A stretch of DNA of 6,067 bases, taken from positions 1-6,067 of the forward strand of contig CBFIDE010000036.1 in the NCBI GenBank assembly GCA_965661265.1, read 5' to 3'. The DNA is from CBFIDE01 sp965661265 (lineage in GTDB: Bacteria > Bacteroidota > Bacteroidia > Flavobacteriales > Schleiferiaceae). This document shows, in pieces, positions 1-5,800 of this stretch. The notes under the pieces were generated by a model. The model saw only the letters and a list, made by a program, of their open reading frames with translations, was not told the origin of the DNA and did no database searches. Both the position numbers and the translations under genes were made by a program. How positions within the stretch are numbered: position 1 is the stretch's first letter; each line of letters begins with the position of its first letter.

Positions 1-93
1 TTCAATCTTAAGCTTTGATAAAAACAGAGAAAGTGTTGCTCCAGCTGGGCCAGCACCAATAATGCAAACGGGTGTAGTAGTGTTTTTTGCCAT
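1..93 (-). CDS. FAD-dependent oxidoreductase, N-terminal fragment (cut by window edge)
   Basis: Only the first 31 codons lie in the window; the gene continues past position 1. The reading begins at an ATG (complement of 91-93) and gives MAKNTTTPVCIIGAGPAG at the N terminus. This is a beta strand followed by the glycine-rich GxGxxG loop (GAGPAG, residues 13-18) of a Rossmann fold that binds the ADP part of FAD. The following residues, ATLSLFLSK, fit the first helix of that fold. The pattern CIIGAGPAGAT is typical of the PHBH-like and geranylgeranyl-reductase-like flavoenzymes common in Bacteroidota, but so short a piece cannot separate these from other FAD or NAD(P) oxidoreductases. The start is convincing because the Rossmann strand begins only a few residues after it, as usual in the family. 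The gene is divergent from hemJ. There is no Shine-Dalgarno sequence, as expected for this phylum. Confidence 0.85.
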   Translation of the reverse strand, partial: MAKNTTTPVCIIGAGPAGATLSLFLSKLKIE

Positions 94-119
94 AATCTAA
101 TGTGGCGTGAAAATTACTA

Positions 120-127
120 CAAATCTT
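120..127 (-). promoter_or_regulatory. Possible -7 box for the FAD oxidoreductase gene
   Basis: Read on the minus strand the bases are AAGATTTG, matching the Bacteroidota -7 consensus TAnnTTTG at five of six fixed positions. It would start transcription near position 115, giving a leader of about 22 nt before the ATG at 93. No clear -33 TTG or TTTG element is visible at the usual distance, so this is a weak call. The palindrome at 127-141 falls just upstream, in the spacer between the two promoter elements. Confidence 0.3.
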
Positions 128-141
128 TAAGCTAAGCTTAA
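127..141. repeat. Odd-length perfect inverted repeat, possible operator
   Basis: TTAAGCT-A-AGCTTAA is a perfect inverted repeat with 7 bp arms around a single central base. It lies 34-48 bp upstream of the FAD gene start and abuts the candidate -7 box at 120-127, a usual place for a repressor operator. A related repeat with 6 bp arms and a 5 bp centre sits at 322-338 ahead of hemJ. The AT-rich background makes such matches fairly easy by chance, and AAGCTT also occurs inside coding sequence nearby (10-15 and around 873). Confidence 0.3.
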
Positions 142-202
142 CCACAGTTCCTATTTCACATCTAAAACCTGGAGCCTATCTAATTAGACTTCAGTTTGAA
201 AA

Positions 203-277
203 TGAAAAAGGAGTCTTCTTAAAATTTATAAAACAGTAAAATGAAAAGGACTGGCTTAAAAGCCGGTCCTTTTTTTT
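203..277 (+). ncRNA. Candidate small RNA or leader transcript ending at an orphan terminator
   Basis: A strong intrinsic terminator at 244-277 points in the plus direction, yet the only gene to its left within the window is on the minus strand. A near-consensus -7 box, TCAGTTTG (191-198, five of six fixed positions), would start a transcript near 203 and give an RNA of about 75 nt. A micro-ORF, ATG-AAA-AAG-GAG-TCT-TCT-TAA (202-222, MKKESS), begins right at that predicted start. The RNA could be an sRNA, a terminated leader of hemJ, or nothing functional. No known RNA family is recognised. The boundaries are inferred only from promoter and terminator positions. Confidence 0.2.
244..277 (+). 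terminator. Strong rho-independent terminator with no upstream gene
   Basis: The 13 bp stem pairs AAAAGGACTGGCT (244-256) with AGCCGGTCCTTTT (261-273) around a TAAA loop, with one G-U wobble, and runs straight into a T tract to 277. The orientation suits a plus-strand transcript arriving from the left. The minus-strand reading also has a T-rich tail (TTTTCATTTT), so weak activity that way is possible. It sits about 85 bp before the hemJ ATG, so it would either end a small RNA or attenuate read-through into hemJ. Confidence 0.8.
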
Positions 278-309
278 CAGTCAAAAAACTGAATTAACAA
301 GCTCATAGA

Positions 310-317
310 TAGATTTG
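310..317 (+). promoter_or_regulatory. Possible upstream -7 box for hemJ
   Basis: TAGATTTG matches all fixed positions of TAnnTTTG. A start near 322 would give hemJ a leader of about 40 nt. No clear -33 TTG lies at the usual distance, only a T- and A-rich tract. It competes with the equally perfect box at 351-358. Because a TTG at 315 lies inside this box, that codon is unlikely to be the hemJ start. Confidence 0.35.
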
Positions 318-321
318 GGAT

Positions 322-338
322 TAAGCTATGTAAGCTTA
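322..338. repeat. Inverted repeat ahead of hemJ, possible operator
   Basis: TAAGCT-ATGTA-AGCTTA has 6 bp arms and a 5 bp centre, between the two candidate hemJ -7 boxes. Its half-site is the same as that of the palindrome at 127-141, though with wider spacing. If one regulator recognised both, it could co-control hemJ and the divergent oxidoreductase. This is inference from pattern alone. Confidence 0.25.
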
Positions 339-350
339 TCACGGAAGCTA

Positions 351-358
351 TATATTTG
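351..358 (+). promoter_or_regulatory. -7 box for hemJ, implying a near-leaderless mRNA
   Basis: TATATTTG matches all fixed positions of the Bacteroidota TAnnTTTG element. Its last G is only four bases before the ATG at 363, so the predicted transcription start falls on or next to the start codon. The -33 element is weak. The alpha/beta hydrolase gene shows almost the same arrangement at 1550-1557. Confidence 0.5.
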
Positions 359-362
359 CTAT

Positions 363-911
363 ATGAATGTTTATCTTTTATTTAAATCTCTCCACATCAT
401 TGGCTTTGTTGCCTGGTTTGCTGGGCTCTTTTACTTAGTTCGTCTTTTTGTTTACCATAAAGAAGCATGGGAGGATACTGATGAGAATAAATCTCTGATT
501 CTAAGAAATCAATACCATATAATGGAGAGCCGGCTCTTCAACATAATACAAACACCGGCATTATTTCTAACTCTTTTAGGAGGCATAGGAATGCTCACTA
601 TTCAATCTGCTTGGCTTTCTGAGCCATGGATGCATCTGAAATTAGGTTTGGTTTCAGGCTTAGTTTTTTATCACTTCAGATGTGGGAAGATAATCAAGAA
701 CTTAATGCATTCAAGTGGAAAAACAAGCAGCTTTGCCTTCAGGCTATTTAATGAGGTCCCGACTTTGATGTTGATTGCAATTGTGATGCTAGCAGTTTGG
801 AAAAACCTTAATGGCCTTTGGTTAGGCCTTGGAGTACTATTAATTCTAGGTATATTATTCTTTATTGCTGCAAAGCTTTATAAGAGAACTAGAACAAAAA
901 AAGGCGGATAA
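363..911 (+). CDS. hemJ: Protoporphyrinogen IX oxidase HemJ (UPF0093 membrane protein)
   Basis: HemJ oxidises protoporphyrinogen IX to protoporphyrin IX, the step before iron insertion in heme synthesis, in the inner membrane. The 182-residue product has the family hallmarks: an N-terminal KSLHIIGFVAWFAGLFYLVR helix with His11, Trp18 and Arg27, then Tyr31-His32. A WMHLKLG segment follows with Lys93, then YH at 103-104 and the RLFNEVPT motif at 127-134 leading into the next helix. The early His and the Lys in the third helix correspond to residues known to be essential in cyanobacterial HemJ. Hydrophobic segments are near 5-27, 60-80, 92-106, 132-147 and 151-172, and the tail is basic. Length is normal. 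The frame stays open upstream to a TTG at 315, but the ATG at 363 is preferred because it places the conserved helix at the N terminus, as in relatives, and because 315 overlaps a promoter box. No other heme gene is in the window. Confidence 0.9.
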   Translation: MNVYLLFKSLHIIGFVAWFAGLFYLVRLFVYHKEAWEDTDENKSLILRNQYHIMESRLFNIIQTPALFLTLLGGIGMLTIQSAWLSEPWMHLKLGLVSGLVFYHFRCGKIIKNLMHSSGKTSSFAFRLFNEVPTLMLIAIVMLAVWKNLNGLWLGLGVLLILGILFFIAAKLYKRTRTKKGG

Positions 912-925
912 ACCGCCTTCTTTAT
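896..925. terminator. Bidirectional terminator between hemJ and the lipoprotein gene
   Basis: AAGGCGG (901-907) pairs with CCGCCTT (913-919) around an ATAAA loop. Seven A's precede it (896-902), forming the T tract for minus-strand transcripts, and a T-rich TTCTTTATTT follows for plus-strand ones. It therefore serves both convergent genes. The hemJ stop codon (909-911) lies in the loop, and the last two hemJ glycine codons form part of the left arm. Confidence 0.85.
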
Positions 926-1450
926 TTACTTTACTTGAACCTTAATATAGTCTTCTTCAGAGATATTGAAGTATTGTTCCAAATAATCAAGAGGAACCGT
1001 TTCCAGATCTGGTAGATCCTTAAACCTGCCTTGAATTACAACCATTCTATAAAAAGTTGATTGGTTCGGAGCCGTAGTTTGAAGATCACTATCTCTTACC
1101 CAAAATTCAGCCTCACCTGGATACAAAATAAAATCATAGTTAGTGTGATATCCATCGTAATACAGTATTGCAGGCATAATGCTTTGTGAAGTTCCGTCTA
1201 AGTAATATCCAACTACCGCACCATTGTTAAGAACAGAATTAGTTATTTCAGGAAAAACAGAAGCGGCTACAAAACCATAATTAGCGTTTCCTGGTATTCC
1301 ATTGGCTTGCCATGCATTTGGAAAAACTTCATACTCATAGGCTCTCACATTTGCATTACCATCTAATCCTTGCGGGCCCTCTGGTCCTTGAGGCCCTACA
1401 CAAGAGCTCAAAATAAAAATACTTGATAAAAGGAATATAACTTTTTTCAT
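926..1450 (-). CDS. Lipoprotein with a short collagen-like Gly-X-Y tract, function unknown
   Basis: The 174-residue product begins with a short basic start and hydrophobic core (MKKVIFLLSSIFIL) and a lipobox LSSC, so signal peptidase II would cut before Cys17 and the protein would be lipid-anchored. Directly after the anchor come five collagen-like triplets (GPQ-GPE-GPQ-GLD-GNA, residues 19-33). The remaining 140 residues are rich in aromatic and acidic residues, look mainly beta-stranded, and carry a run YRMVVIQGRF followed by an acidic C-terminal part. Short lipoproteins with this plan, a lipobox followed at once by a brief GPxG stretch, are common in Flavobacteriia. Their function is not known to me. 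The classical acidic surface-export signal after the Cys is not obvious. The ATG at 1450 is chosen because it gives a complete signal peptide. The gene converges on hemJ with 14 bp between stops and shares its terminator. Confidence 0.85.
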   Translation of the reverse strand: MKKVIFLLSSIFILSSCVGPQGPEGPQGLDGNANVRAYEYEVFPNAWQANGIPGNANYGFVAASVFPEITNSVLNNGAVVGYYLDGTSQSIMPAILYYDGYHTNYDFILYPGEAEFWVRDSDLQTTAPNQSTFYRMVVIQGRFKDLPDLETVPLDYLEQYFNISEEDYIKVQVK

Positions 1451-1473
1451 TTTTCAATTGTTTCTGTTAAAAA

Positions 1474-1483
1474 GGCAATTGCC
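1474..1483. repeat. Palindrome in the lipoprotein upstream region
   Basis: GGCAATTGCC is a perfect 10 bp palindrome 24-33 bp before the lipoprotein ATG. On the minus strand it is followed by TTTTTAAC, and a GGCA just upstream could pair with TGCC to give a small hairpin before the T run. It may be an operator, a weak attenuator or chance. It lies within the predicted 5' leader if the promoter at 1502-1529 is real. Confidence 0.25.
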
Positions 1484-1501
1484 ATGCCATTTTCAAGATT
1501 T

Positions 1502-1529
1502 TAAATGTACTTTTTTTTTCTAAGCCAAA
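1502..1529 (-). promoter_or_regulatory. Possible promoter of the lipoprotein gene
   Basis: On the minus strand TTTG (1529-1526) could be the -33 element and TACATTTA (1509-1502) the -7 element, matching TAnnTTTG except for the last base. The spacer is 16 bp, slightly short, and largely a run of A's. The predicted leader is about 45-50 nt. Low confidence because of the imperfect box and spacing. Confidence 0.3.
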
Positions 1530-1549
1530 TTATGTTTTCCCTTTTCGTC

Positions 1550-1557
1550 TACTTTTG
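1550..1557 (+). promoter_or_regulatory. -7 box for the alpha/beta hydrolase, implying a near-leaderless mRNA
   Basis: TACTTTTG matches all fixed positions of TAnnTTTG and ends five bases before the ATG at 1563. The expected transcription start is therefore on, or within a base or two of, the start codon. A -33 element is not clear at standard spacing. The geometry is nearly the same as at hemJ (351-358). Confidence 0.5.
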
Positions 1558-1562
1558 CAATT

Positions 1563-2546
1563 ATGGATAAAACTCAAGGGAAATCTAAGATAAAAAAGTA
1601 TCTAAAATTTCATCTTTACGCGGTAATAATTAGCTTCTCTGGATTTCTAATTTGGTCATCCTATTTTTTTATTTCAAATGAGGCGCCTGTTATCGCAGGT
1701 AATTTTGAATATAACATCCCGTATAATAAGGAACATAACTTAGATGTTTATCGTCCAACTACTCCTCAAACCAAAAAAAGTCCTGTATTAGTTTTTATTC
1801 ATGGTGGAGCATGGATAACCGGTACCAAGGAGAGTATAAATATGAATCGATTTAATGGATCGGTGAAAATGCTCAGAGGACATGGTTATTCAGTAATTTC
1901 CATGAGCTATACTTTGAGTGAATTTGATCAAAGTCCCTTTCCTAAATGTCTAGAAGACGTATATGATGCTTTGAATTGGGTAAAAGAAAACTCTGAAAAA
2001 TATAATTTTGACCTCGATAATGTGGGCCTTTTAGGAGAATCTGCAGGAGGGCATATTGCCCTATTAGCAGCTTTTGCTTCCGATAGCCTTATTCATAAAG
2101 CGCTTCCAATAAATTTAAAGTACTTAGTAGATGTCTATGGTCCTACGGACCTCGATAGTATCTATTCTAGTACACTTCTTACTACACTAGAAGATTTTAT
2201 TGAGCCACTTCCTAACTCAGTTTCAGAAAGGTTTAGCCTAAGCCGACATGTATTCGGGTTTAACCCAAAAGAAGATTCCATTGCTGCAATCCGCTTTATG
2301 AAAAAATATTCGCCAATTAGTTATATCTCAAATGACCTACCTCCTTGCCTAATTATTCAAGGTCTCAGGGATCGCGTAGTAAATCCCTATCAAAGTAAAA
2401 AGCTCGAATCACTTCTTAGAGAATCTAGTTACCATCCAGACACTCTTTATTTAAAAGGAGTAGACCATGCTTTTTTAGGCGCCTCAGACCAGCAATTAGA
2501 ATTGATCCAGAATACCATTGTAGACTTTATTCTAAGTTATAAATAA
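1563..2546 (+). CDS. Membrane-anchored alpha/beta hydrolase (esterase/lipase, BD-FAE-like)
   Basis: The 327-residue product is a serine hydrolase, probably a carboxylesterase. A basic N terminus (KSKIKKYLK) is followed by one hydrophobic segment near residues 17-37 without a clear cleavage site, suggesting an inner-membrane anchor with the enzyme in the periplasm. The domain opens with a strand region, NLDVYRP (59-65), then the oxyanion-hole motif HGGAW (80-84). The nucleophile elbow GESAGG carries Ser160, and the other triad members are Asp270 in GLRDRVV and His302 in GVDHAFL. This order and spacing match the BD-FAE/HSL-type esterases seen throughout Bacteroidota. The roughly 60-residue stretch before Asp270 probably forms the lid that sets substrate choice; the substrate cannot be read from sequence. 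The ATG at 1563 is the first in frame and follows a perfect -7 box. It is divergent from the lipoprotein gene and probably monocistronic. Confidence 0.9.
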   Translation: MDKTQGKSKIKKYLKFHLYAVIISFSGFLIWSSYFFISNEAPVIAGNFEYNIPYNKEHNLDVYRPTTPQTKKSPVLVFIHGGAWITGTKESINMNRFNGSVKMLRGHGYSVISMSYTLSEFDQSPFPKCLEDVYDALNWVKENSEKYNFDLDNVGLLGESAGGHIALLAAFASDSLIHKALPINLKYLVDVYGPTDLDSIYSSTLLTTLEDFIEPLPNSVSERFSLSRHVFGFNPKEDSIAAIRFMKKYSPISYISNDLPPCLIIQGLRDRVVNPYQSKKLESLLRESSYHPDTLYLKGVDHAFLGASDQQLELIQNTIVDFILSYK

Positions 2547-2563
2547 GAGATTCTATTTTTGAC

Positions 2564-2584
2564 TTGGCTTAAAGCCGATTTATT
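2564..2584 (+). terminator. Weak candidate terminator after the hydrolase gene
   Basis: TTGGCT (2564-2569) pairs with AGCCGA (2573-2578), with one G-U pair and a tight TAA loop, followed by TTTATT. It lies 18 bp after the hydrolase stop, a sensible place. The stem is short and the T tract broken, so it may be inefficient. Its core GGCTTAAAGCCG resembles the stem-loop core of the terminator at 244-277 (GGCTTAAAAGCCG). Confidence 0.35.
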
Positions 2585-2632
2585 GATAGCTGAGGATAAA
2601 TTATAAGCCAACAAAACAGTCAATACACGTTT

Positions 2633-2670
2633 AAAAAACAAAAGTCCAAAACCTAAAGGCTTTGGACTTT
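2633..2670 (-). terminator. Rho-independent terminator of the tRNA gene
   Basis: AAAGTCCAAA (2641-2650) and TTTGGACTTT (2661-2670) form a perfect 10 bp stem. The interior can pair further through CC/GG after one mismatch. On the minus strand the stem is followed by the T-rich TGTTTTTT. It begins three bases after the tRNA discriminator base, so the tRNA precursor has a very short 3' trailer that must be trimmed or unfolded for CCA addition. The plus-strand side lacks a good T tract. Confidence 0.85.
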
Positions 2671-2673
2671 CTG

Positions 2674-2747
2674 TGGGCCCAGCTGGGCTCGAACCAGCGA
2701 CCAAATGATTATGAGTCATCTACTCTAACCAACTGAGCTATGGGCCC
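2674..2747 (-). tRNA. tRNA with CAU anticodon (elongator Met or lysidine-type Ile2)
   Basis: The complement folds as a full 74-nt cloverleaf. The acceptor is GGGCCCA/TGGGCCC, the D stem GCTC/GAGT, the anticodon stem GATGA/TCATT with loop CTCATAA (anticodon CAT), the variable loop TGGTC, the T stem GCTGG/CCAGC with loop TTCGAGC, and the discriminator is A. No CCA is encoded, so it is added after transcription. The paired G1-C72 argues against an initiator. Three CAU tRNAs exist in bacteria. Pairs C4-G69 and C5-G68, the G27-U43 wobble, the TGGTC variable loop and the T stem all resemble E. coli tRNA-Ile2, whose C34 is changed to lysidine by TilS. Elongator Met remains possible because bacteroidotal Met tRNAs may share these features. 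It stands alone with its own promoter box and terminator. Confidence 0.95.
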
Positions 2748-2759
2748 CAATTGGGAAGG

Positions 2760-2767
2760 CAAAACTA
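2760..2767 (-). promoter_or_regulatory. -7 box of the tRNA promoter
   Basis: On the minus strand TAGTTTTG matches every fixed position of TAnnTTTG. It ends 12 bases before the first tRNA base (2747), so transcription would start near 2755 and leave about 8 nt of 5' leader for RNase P. A T-rich run near 2785-2790 could act as the -33 element. Confidence 0.55.
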
Positions 2768-2795
2768 CAATAAAGTCTTGATTTAAAAAACAGCT

Positions 2796-2834
2796 TTAAA
2801 AAAAAGAAAGCCTTGTCCATATGACAAGGCTTTC
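2796..2834 (-). terminator. Strong terminator of the large T9SS protein gene
   Basis: A perfect 12 bp stem pairs GAAAGCCTTGTC (2806-2817) with GACAAGGCTTTC (2823-2834) around CATAT. On the minus strand it is followed by TTTTTTTTAAA-type sequence, a long T tract. It starts 27 bp after the TAG stop of the large gene and insulates the tRNA promoter from read-through. Confidence 0.92.
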
Positions 2835-2860
2835 AAGTAGTTTCCTAACTAGAACTAATT

Positions 2861-5800
2861 CTAGATTTTATTAATTCTACGGGTGATAACACCTTCGTCA
2901 GAGTTAATTCTAAGTAGATACATACCTGGAGCTTTTTCTCCAAGATCAATCTCCTTATTATAAGCTCCACTGAAGATGCCCAAATCTTCTGAGAAGATTA
3001 CTTGACCTGCAGCATTAACTATTTCAATACTCATATGTCCTGCATTAGGCTTCTCAAACTCGAGATTAAATACATCTGTAGAAGGATTAGGGAATATTGA
3101 CATTGATTGCGCAAAATCTGGCTCAAACAATCCAATATTAGTATTCACTGTTTCTGTAATAGTATCACTTCCACAATCATTACTAACAATAAGGGTCACG
3201 TTAAAGCTTGAATTAGGTAATGAATATGTTTCGCTCGCCATTTGGCCAGTTCCAGTATTCGAATTACCAAAATCCCAATCGTATGAAGTTCCACCGTTAG
3301 AAGCGCTAGCGTCAAAACTTACTGTTTGCGTTCCCGAACCATATGTACTTGAGAAAGTGAAACTTGCTACAGGCTTAGGACCATTTGCAGTTGTGAAGCT
3401 AAATGGACCTGCTAAAGCAGAAGTATCAGAACCACAAGTATCTGCAACATAAAACTCATACATTGTGTTTGGCATCAGGCCAGTCAATGAATATGGGCTA
3501 GAAGCATTTACAGTTGTGCCTTGTGATGCGGTGAATCCGGCAAGACCGTAAACAACAATACTAGAACTTTTAGCGCTCATCCACTCTAAATCAATTGAAG
3601 TACAAGCAACATTATTAGTATCTAGACCCGTTGGTGCAGCGCAAGGTGCAGCTCCTGCATTGTCAATAGTAACGTCGTCAATGGCAACATCACCAGCACA
3701 ACATCCATTACTAACTAATCTGAATCGAACTCTAAGATTCGCCGAGCTATAAGAAGCAAGACTTATTGTAGTATCCTTAAATGGATCCGCTTGAGATGTG
3801 TTCAATCCAGTTAGACTAGTGAAAGAGTGAACATCTCTATTCCAAGAATTACCATCATGAATATCAACATGTAATTCGGCCATTTGATTACCATATCTGT
3901 GATAAAAGTATTTCAATTCAGGATTAGTAAGGCTGGTTGTATTAACAATTGGCGAAACTAATAAAGTAGTATCTCCGGTTACAGATCCAGAAACATCTGC
4001 CGTATAGAACTTACCACCTAAGGCCGGAGCTAAAGTATTATCTCTATCTGGACCCGTTGAAGTACCTGAAGTAGTCTGTGATGTATTTCTAACTTCCCAA
4101 GAGTAACCACCGCTAGAAGTTGTTCCTGCATTGTTGGAACTTACGGTCCAACAAGCATCTGTTCCATCAAAATGAGTTACCGTAGCAAACTCAAAGTCTT
4201 GACTATAAGGAGCCGTGAACACTGAGCAATCTGTATATGCACATGCAATAGGAGTGAAGGCTGAAGTATCTCCATTTGGACAAATCTCAGCAACCTTGAA
4301 GCAATAGCTTGTACTTGCCATTAAACCGGTTACCGTTGCAGTATCATTAGTTGAGTTAACAAATGTTCCTGTAGAAGAAGGAGCTGTTCCATACTCTATT
4401 ACCCAATTGGTTGTAGTAGAAGTACCCACATCCCAAGTCATAGTAAGAGAAGAAGTTGTGCTCGCTGTAATTTGAAGGTTTTGAGGTCTTGGACATGCGC
4501 CAATTTCTCTAACCTCAAAATTGTCAACAAACCAATCATTGTCTTCAATATCATCGATAGAAGATCCTGCATATATTCCAAACCTAGCATAGCCACTTCT
4601 ACCTGTTAATGGCACTACATATGTGAAACCTGCAGCAGGAACGGTGTCTGTTCCTGATTTTGACCAAATGATATTAGATTTAGTCCAAGTTGCACCATTA
4701 TCAGTACTAATAACCACTGCTAATGAATCATCTGAACCAAATATTCCTTGTGTAGTTGATGCGTACTGAGTAATAGCCGCATCAAAACTAACCTCTAAAT
4801 TTTTAGATGGATCTAAGTAAATACTTGGAGAAAGTAACCATTCATGTTGGTTCCCTAACCAAATATTAGCTCTTTGAGATGGGCTACCGCCTGCATTACC
4901 AAAGGCTGAATTACCCCAGGCTGAGAAGGTTCCTGTTAGAACTGTATTGGCAGTTAGTTTACCTGTTCTTCTTTCCCAACCAAATAATGTTGAATTAAAA
5001 TTATCTAAATAATCAGTAGTAAATGCAGTTACAAATGTTACTGGACCTGACCATGTAGATACATCTCCAGCGCCACAACTATCTCGAACATAAAATTCAT
5101 ATGCCGTTCCACTAGCTAAACCAGATAATGGGACAGTATCATTTGTTACACTTAGATATGTACCTGTAGCTGGCGTTGTTCCTGTTGGACCGTATACTAC
5201 ATTATAATCAGTTGCAAATCCACCTGGAGTGAAATATACGGAGGCTGAGTTTATAGTTATAGAGTTTGGATCTACGCCTAAATTTGTTGGCTCAGGACAT
5301 GCAGGTAGAGTACAGAATACAAAAGGACCAGCCCATATACTCGTATCTCCTGGTGCACAAATACCCCTAACTAAATATTCATAGCATCTCAATTGAGTCA
5401 AAGTATCTATTTGAAGACTGTCTGATGAAGCAGTTAAAATATTTCCTCCTGTAGTTGCCGTACCTTGAGAAAATCCTTGAGGACCTAACCAAACTTCATA
5501 ACTTATTGAATTTGAATTTGGATCCCAATTAAGAAAGGCAGAAGTGTCTGAAATGTTAGTTGCGCTTAAATTAGTAAGCTTAGTACAATTTGGTGCTGCC
5601 TCAACAATTATATCATTTAAGAATAAATCAGGACCCCAATCAGAGATTGCATAGAATTGAACTTGAATTGTATCTCCAGTATAGGAAGGGCTTAAAGCAA
5701 TCTCTTCTGTAATGAATGATCCAGGAGAACCTGAATTTCCAGCAGTAGGATCATTAAAGTTAGTTGGACCCTTAAGATCTAAAACAGTATCCCAACTACT

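Noticed and set aside
41..50. Ten bases, CCAGCTGGGC, shared with the tRNA 3' region at 2679-2688, as a possible integration-site duplication
   Set aside because: The match is short and centred on a self-complementary CCAGCTGG; one copy encodes part of the conserved FAD-binding loop, and no integrase or mobile gene lies between.
241..297. An 18-codon plus-strand ORF beginning with ATG at 241
   Set aside because: It is made almost entirely of the terminator hairpin and its T tract, and its sequence is explained by that structure.
315..362. A TTG start giving hemJ 16 extra N-terminal residues
   Set aside because: The TTG lies inside a perfect TAnnTTTG box, the extra residues are not part of the HemJ family N terminus, and the ATG at 363 puts the conserved first helix in its normal place.
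1511..1519. Run of nine T's as a phase-variable tract
   Set aside because: It lies in the spacer of a weak candidate promoter in an AT-rich intergenic region; length variation there is possible but nothing in a single sequence supports it.
2585..2632. Intergenic stretch between the hydrolase and the tRNA terminator
   Set aside because: Checked on both strands for promoter boxes, hairpins and short ORFs; nothing convincing was seen.
2537..2719. A 60-codon minus-strand open frame spanning the region after the hydrolase
   Set aside because: It runs through the tRNA and its terminator and overlaps the hydrolase end; the translation has no recognisable features, so it is a chance frame.
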